Part shown: positions 59,863-64,000 of the stretch, one piece after another
Position numbering within the stretch: the stretch's first letter is position 1
Layout of the letters: each line of letters starts with the position of its first letter
Assembly (NCBI GenBank): GCA_014650015.1
Contig: BMUD01000002.1
Coordinates: 124,001 to 188,000 of the forward strand
DNA from: Streptomyces griseoloalbus
GTDB taxonomy: Bacteria > Actinomycetota > Actinomycetes > Streptomycetales > Streptomycetaceae
Length of the DNA: 64,000 nucleotides
Direction of reading: 5' to 3'
The notes under the pieces: generated by a model
What the model saw: the letters and a program-made list of their open reading frames with translations, nothing else
The model's database searches: none
What the model was told of the DNA's origin: nothing
Program-made: the position numbers and the translations under genes

Positions 59863-60408
59863 GTGATCAGTCACCCAAGCAGGCACTGCGCGGTGGAGCT
59901 CCAAGCCCTGCCGTCGCGGATCGGCCAGGTCCGCAGAATCGTATCTGCGCAGTTGCGCTACTGGCACATGGATTCCCTGATAGACCGGGCCTCGCTCGGT
60001 GTGACGGAGCTGTTGTCCAACGTCCACCGGCACGCCCGGCCCGACAAGACGTGCACCGTCGAGATGGAACTGCAGCTCGACCGGCTCAAGGTCTCGGTGC
60101 GCGACCACGACCCACGACTGCCGGTCGTGGCGGACGCCGGTCCGCTCGCCACCTGTGGACGCGGGCTGGCGATGGTGGCCGCGATGAGCGAGAGCTGGGG
60201 CGTGGTGCCGGACGGCGAGTCCGGCAAGGTCGTGTGGTTCACCCTGCCGACGCCGTCCGCGACCGCCCCGGCGGCCTGGGACCGGCGCCCGCTGCTCACG
60301 GCCGGCGAACGCACCGATCACCGGTTCGCGGAGGTCGCGCTCGTCGAGCACGCCACCGAGGGCCACCGGCCCGAACCCGCTCCCGCCCGGTCCGCCGTTG
60401 CCGGCTGA
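59863..60408 (+). CDS. Anti-sigma-like ATP-binding protein (HATPase_c_2, RsbW-type)
   Basis: A 181-residue protein. From GTG 59863 (VISHPSRHCAVELQALPSRI) it follows a Streptomyces pattern: QVRRIVSAQLRYWHMDSLID then ASLGVTELLSNVHRHARPDK, where ELLSNVHRH is the N-box with the Mg-ATP asparagine. VRDHDPRLP is the G1 box and GRGLAMVAAMSESWG the G2 region. Such ATPases bind sigma factors or SpoIIAA-like partners. GGGGAG lies eight bases before GTG, while the upstream ATG 59692 lacks it. Confidence 0.88.
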   Translation: MISHPSRHCAVELQALPSRIGQVRRIVSAQLRYWHMDSLIDRASLGVTELLSNVHRHARPDKTCTVEMELQLDRLKVSVRDHDPRLPVVADAGPLATCGRGLAMVAAMSESWGVVPDGESGKVVWFTLPTPSATAPAAWDRRPLLTAGERTDHRFAEVALVEHATEGHRPEPAPARSAVAG

Positions 60409-60713
60409 CCGGGCGGTGACGCTCCCCTTTCCTGGCGAGTGGAGCCCACGGCGCGCCCAAGCCGGCGTCGGGAAACCGAAGGTGCTCGGCCCGCCGGTCT
60501 CTGCCGCCATCCGACGGCGACAACCCGCCCGCAATACATCGAACGCGCCGCACCACCGGCCGGACACGGACTCGCCGGAGCCGCACGCCCGCCGCGCGCC
60601 CCGCCGCCGCCGTCACTCCGTGGCGGCGGCCCGCGGCGCACCCGGGCGGGCCACGCCCCGGATCGCGCGCAGGCCCCCCCGGGCACGCGCCTCGGCGGGC
60701 CTGCGCGCCCCCG
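60409..60713. other. 305-base convergent gap, no gene
   Basis: The gap between the anti-sigma-like gene and the ABC permease holds Arg/Pro-rich open frames on both strands but no family. The hairpin at 60603-60630 is the only feature noted. Confidence 0.55.
60603..60630. terminator. Hairpin GCCGCCGCC / GGCGGCGGC
   Basis: GCCGCCGCC (60603-60611) pairs with GGCGGCGGC (60622-60630) around a ten-base loop. It is a candidate bidirectional terminator between the convergent genes. GC-repeat hairpins also arise by chance in this genome. Confidence 0.5.
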
Positions 60714-63275
60714 TCACCGCGTGGCGACGGCGCGGAGCACGTCGAGACGGGCCGCACGGCGGGCCGGGCGCAGACCCGCGAGGACGCCCGCCGCGAGGCC
60801 GACCAGCGCCACCACCGCGAGCTGCACCGGCGGCATCGCGAAGGCGAAGGCGCTGTCGCTCGCGCCGTCGGAGGCCTCCACCAGAACCCAGCCGAGGAAG
60901 GCGCCCAGGGCGAGTCCGCCCGCGGTACCGAACGCGGCGACCAGGACCGACTCCCAGCGGACCATGGCCCGCAGTTGGGACCGGGTCTGGCCGACGGCCC
61001 GGAGCAGACCCAGTTCGCGGGTGCGCTCGTGGATCGCCAGGGTGAGGGTGTTGGCGATGCCGAGCAGCGCGATCAGCACGGCCAGGGCGAGCAGCGCGTA
61101 GACCAGGGTCAGCATCATGTCGATGCCGGCCGCCGAGGACTGCGCGTACTCGTCACGGGTCTGGACTTCCGGGTTGCCGTAGTCGTCGGCGACCGCCTGC
61201 ACCGCTGCCTTGCCCGTCTCGCCGTCCACACCGTCGGCGAAGGTGACCGCGACGAGGGTGTCGGCGTCCTGGGTGCGGTGCGGAGCCCACGCCGCGCGGG
61301 TGATGACGTAGTCGCCGGCGAGTTCGGACTGCCCGTAGACGGCACGGACCGTGAACGTCCGCTCCTCGCCGTCGGTGAAGGTGAGCCGGGTCGTGTCTCC
61401 GGGGCCCACCCCGAGCCGGTCGGCCTCCTGTTCGGTGACCGCGATGCCGTCGGTGCCCAGCGCGGCCAGGGAGCCCTCGACCTCGCCGAGGTCGAAGGTG
61501 CGCCGCAGGGCGACCGGGTCGGTGACGGTCAACGCCCGTCCCTCCCCGTCGACTTCCGCGACGCCCCGGCCCAGCCCGACGGCGGTGTCCACCTCGGGCA
61601 GCTCCGCGACCGCGTCGGCCAGCCGCGGGCTCAGTCCGCTGCCGCCCGCCCCGTACGACGGGGCGCTGACGGCGACGTCGCCCGCGAAGGACCGTGCGAC
61701 CGTCTGGTCCATCGTGGCCTTCAGCGACGCCCCGAACACCGTGAACAGGGCCACCACGGCCACGCCGATCATCAGCGCGCTCGCGGTGGCGGCCGTCCGC
61801 TTCGGGCTGCGCAGCGCGTTGCGCCGGGCGAGGGAGCCGGTGACGCCGCGCAGCCGGTCCAGCGGGCCACCGAGAACGCGCACGGCGGTCGAGCAGGCCA
61901 CGGGGCCGAGGACCACGAAGGAGACCAGGGCCAGGACGGCGCCGGTTCCCGCCGGCCATACGGACGGGGACACCAGGACGCCGGTGAGCGTGACGGCGAC
62001 GGCCAGGGCCGCGAGACCCGTGCCGGCGACCGCGCGGGTGCGGGAGGCACCGGAGGTGTCGACGGCCGTCTCGCGCAGCGCGGCCAGCGGTGCGGTGCGC
62101 CCGGCGCGTACGGCGGGCAGCAGGGCGGAGCCCAGACAGACCACCACGCCGACCGCGAGCGGAAGCAGCAGCGACACCGCGCCGATCACCAACGCACCCT
62201 CGGGGAAGGGAAAACCGATCGCCGGGAACAGCGCCTGGAGTCCCGCCGCGATGCCGATGCCGCCCGCCAGTCCGGCCGCCGACGCGGTCACGGCCACCAC
62301 GCCCGCCTCCACGAGGGTGGCCGCGGTGACCTGGCGGCGCGAGGCGCCCAGCGCCCGCAGCAGGGCGTTCTCGCGGGTGCGCTGCGCGACGACGATCGCG
62401 AAGGTGTTGTGGATGGAGAAGGTCGCCACCAGCAGGGCGACACCGGAGAACACCAGCAGGAAGAGCGTGAAGATGCCCAGGAACTGGCCGGAGATCATCT
62501 CGTTGTTCTCCTCGGCCGACTGCCGGCCGGTGACGGCCTCGACGCCTTCGGGAAGTGCCGGGGTGAGCCGGTCGACCAGTTCGTCCTGGCTCACCCCGGG
62601 TCCGGCCCGCACCAGGATGCTCGCGGCCTCGCCGGCCCTGGCCGTCAGGTACTTCTCGGCGTCGGCCCGGGTCATACCGGTGAAGGTCACCTGTGCCATG
62701 CCGTCCTCCCCGCCGAAGGTGGCGAGCCCGACGATGGTCACCTCGACCGGGTCGGGGGTGCGCAGCACGGTCGTGTCGCCGATGTCCAGGCCGCCCCGCT
62801 CGGCGGTGCCGCGGTTCACCACGACCTCCCCGGACTTTCGCGGGGCGCGGCCCTGGGCGAGTCGGTACGGGTTGAGCGCGGGGTCGGCGATCCAGTTGCC
62901 GGCGACCGTGGGCGGCCCCTGCCCGCCGATCGGCTCGCCGTCCGCCGCGACGAGCTGTCCGGCGCCCTGGATGTCGGGGGCTGCCGCGGCGACGCCCGGG
63001 ACCCGCTCGACGGTACGCACCAGATCCGCGGCGACCGGCTGACGTACCCCCTGGCTTTCCCCGGGTGTGGTGATGGCGTCGGCGCTGCGGACGACGGCGT
63101 CGGTGCCGGCGGCCGCGTTGCCGAACATGCTGTCGAAGCTCGCGCGCAGCGTGTCGCCCATGACGAGGGTCCCGGCCAGGAAGGCCACGCCCAGGAACAC
63201 GGCGAGGAACGTCCCGGCGAAGCGGCGCTTGTGGGCGCGCAGGGAGGACACGCTCAGGCGTAGGGAGGTGTTCAT
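60714..63275 (-). CDS. FtsX/MacB-type ABC transporter permease
   Basis: An 853-residue permease with two copies of the FtsX/MacB layout. One N-terminal helix (LAVFLGVAFLAGTLV, about 24-40), a large extracytoplasmic domain (about 60-260), then helices near 270-400 and 430-460, a second extracytoplasmic domain (about 535-700) and final helices near 715-840. Motifs TRENALLRALGASRRQV and TRELGLLRAVGQTRSQL are the coupling helices that contact the ATPase. It overlaps the ATPase gene by four bases and together they form an exporter or lipid-linked transport complex. Substrate unknown. Confidence 0.9.
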   Translation of the reverse strand: MNTSLRLSVSSLRAHKRRFAGTFLAVFLGVAFLAGTLVMGDTLRASFDSMFGNAAAGTDAVVRSADAITTPGESQGVRQPVAADLVRTVERVPGVAAAAPDIQGAGQLVAADGEPIGGQGPPTVAGNWIADPALNPYRLAQGRAPRKSGEVVVNRGTAERGGLDIGDTTVLRTPDPVEVTIVGLATFGGEDGMAQVTFTGMTRADAEKYLTARAGEAASILVRAGPGVSQDELVDRLTPALPEGVEAVTGRQSAEENNEMISGQFLGIFTLFLLVFSGVALLVATFSIHNTFAIVVAQRTRENALLRALGASRRQVTAATLVEAGVVAVTASAAGLAGGIGIAAGLQALFPAIGFPFPEGALVIGAVSLLLPLAVGVVVCLGSALLPAVRAGRTAPLAALRETAVDTSGASRTRAVAGTGLAALAVAVTLTGVLVSPSVWPAGTGAVLALVSFVVLGPVACSTAVRVLGGPLDRLRGVTGSLARRNALRSPKRTAATASALMIGVAVVALFTVFGASLKATMDQTVARSFAGDVAVSAPSYGAGGSGLSPRLADAVAELPEVDTAVGLGRGVAEVDGEGRALTVTDPVALRRTFDLGEVEGSLAALGTDGIAVTEQEADRLGVGPGDTTRLTFTDGEERTFTVRAVYGQSELAGDYVITRAAWAPHRTQDADTLVAVTFADGVDGETGKAAVQAVADDYGNPEVQTRDEYAQSSAAGIDMMLTLVYALLALAVLIALLGIANTLTLAIHERTRELGLLRAVGQTRSQLRAMVRWESVLVAAFGTAGGLALGAFLGWVLVEASDGASDSAFAFAMPPVQLAVVALVGLAAGVLAGLRPARRAARLDVLRAVATR

Positions 63276-64000
63276 GAGGGCACCTCGAAGGCTTTCATCC
63301 GGTCCAGGACCGCGTCGGCGGTCGGGACTTCCATCCGGTCGACCAGGCGCCCGTCGGCCAGGAAGACCACCTCGTCGGCGTGGGCCGCGGCGACCGGGTC
63401 GTGGGTGACCATGACGACGGTGCGACCGGTCTGCCGTACGGCGTTGCCGAGCAGCCCGAGCACCTCCTCGCCGGAGCGGGAGTCGAGGTTGCCGGTCGGC
63501 TCGTCGGCGAAGACCACGTCCGGCCGGCCGGCGAACGCCCGTGCCACCGCGACGCGTTGCCGCTGCCCGCCGGACAGCTCGGCGGGCCGGTGCCGCAGCC
63601 GGTCACGCAGGCCCACGACGTCGATCAGGGTGTCGATCCACTCGGGGTCTCCCCCGTCGCCCGCGAGATCGAGCGGCAGGGTGATGTTCTCGGCGACGGT
63701 GAGCGTCGGCACCAGGTTGTAGGCCTGGAACACGAAACCCACGCGGTCGCGGCGCAGCAGGGTGAGGCGGCGGTCGTCGAGGCCGCCCAGTTCGGTGGCG
63801 CCGATCCAGGCGGCTCCACGGGTGAGGGTGTCCAGTCCGGCCGCGCAGTGCAGCAGGGTGGACTTGCCGGAGCCCGAAGGCCCCATGACGGCGGTGAAGC
63901 GGGCGGCCGGGAAGGTCACGCTGACCCCGTCCAGGGCCCGTACGGCGGTGTCGCCGGCGCCGTACACCTTGACGGCGTCGACGACCCGGGCGGCGGTCCG
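63272..64000 (-). CDS. ABC transporter ATP-binding protein (partial, 5' end beyond window)
   Basis: Walker A GPSGSGKSTLLHCAAGLD, Q-loop VFQAYNLVP, signature LSGGQRQRVAVARA, Walker B VVFADEPTGNLDS and the H-loop VMVTHDPVAAAHADEVV are all present. It is the MacB/LolD-like group that works with FtsX permeases. The frame is open to the right edge (RTAARVVDAVKVYGAGDTAV), so the start lies beyond 64000; a GTG at 63967 is possible but unlikely. It is upstream of and coupled to the permease gene. Confidence 0.93.
   Translation of the reverse strand, partial: RTAARVVDAVKVYGAGDTAVRALDGVSVTFPAARFTAVMGPSGSGKSTLLHCAAGLDTLTRGAAWIGATELGGLDDRRLTLLRRDRVGFVFQAYNLVPTLTVAENITLPLDLAGDGGDPEWIDTLIDVVGLRDRLRHRPAELSGGQRQRVAVARAFAGRPDVVFADEPTGNLDSRSGEEVLGLLGNAVRQTGRTVVMVTHDPVAAAHADEVVFLADGRLVDRMEVPTADAVLDRMKAFEVPS

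Overview
The window is very GC-rich DNA, with GTG starts, codon third positions dominated by G/C, four-base ATGA stop/start overlaps and many Streptomyces-type families (TerD, PucR, HATPase anti-sigma-like, MHS transporter, Cds1-like). It reads as a chromosomal segment of a Streptomyces or close relative. Nothing here identifies the species. All calls are by eye from the sequence and translated frames; no database was searched.

Region 1 (1-19.6 kb) is a cell-surface polysaccharide locus. A long minus-strand operon (16.0 down to 4.8 kb) encodes an initiating polyprenyl-phosphate sugar transferase, a Gfo/Idh/MocA dehydrogenase, an NAD-dependent epimerase, two DegT aminotransferases flanking a PglD-type acetyltransferase (together a plausible amino- or acetamido-sugar nucleotide pathway), a large secreted DMF-ase-like/DUF4082 protein and a family 2 glycosyltransferase. 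Next come a Wzz-like protein, a Wzz-polymerase/ligase fusion, another glycosyltransferase and a methyltransferase. No flippase is seen, so the locus probably continues to the left. A divergent three-gene operon (16.4-19.6 kb: glycosyltransferase, MFS transporter, TolB-like protein) lies beside it.

Region 2 (19.6-22.7 kb) holds a strong terminator, an NmrA-like gene remnant, a septum-formation-domain lipoprotein candidate and a GH43 glycosidase.

Region 3 (22.7-38.4 kb) is an accretion island. It has broken pieces of at least seven genes: MHS transporter 5' ends, the C-terminus of a pyruvate-oxidase-like enzyme, a glycosyltransferase N-terminus, and ISL3, IS256, IS481, IS110 and IS3 transposases. 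These are interspersed with intact regulator/enzyme pairs: TetR-SDR twice, YafY/WYL-VOC, and AraC-alpha/beta hydrolase. It also carries tandem repeats and a three-repeat CRISPR array with exact 29/32-bp periodicity, without cas genes, cut by an IS110 remnant that is itself cut by an internally deleted IS3 element. A 267-bp stretch covering the promoter and first codons of the MHS transporter is present twice (30.1 and 38.2 kb, no indels), and a third short piece of the same gene sits at 22.8 kb.

Region 4 (38.4-64.0 kb) looks like ordinary core or near-core chromosome: an MHS transporter / PucR regulator / 3-hydroxybutyrate dehydrogenase group, Nudix, apolipoprotein N-acyltransferase, Asp/Glu racemase family protein, HpnB-like glycosyltransferase, tandem TerD protein, a proline-rich small protein, MOSC protein, a beta-helix/AAA fusion, a membrane-embedded alpha/beta hydrolase, a DeoR regulator, a Cds1-like PLP enzyme, an anti-sigma-like ATPase and an ABC exporter (FtsX-type permease plus ATPase) running off the right edge.

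The points most worth a second look are the nested CRISPR/IS110/IS3 stack, the repeated MHS 5' ends, the beta-helix-AAA fusion, the Wzz-Wzy fusion, and the secreted DMF-ase-like protein inside a glycan operon.
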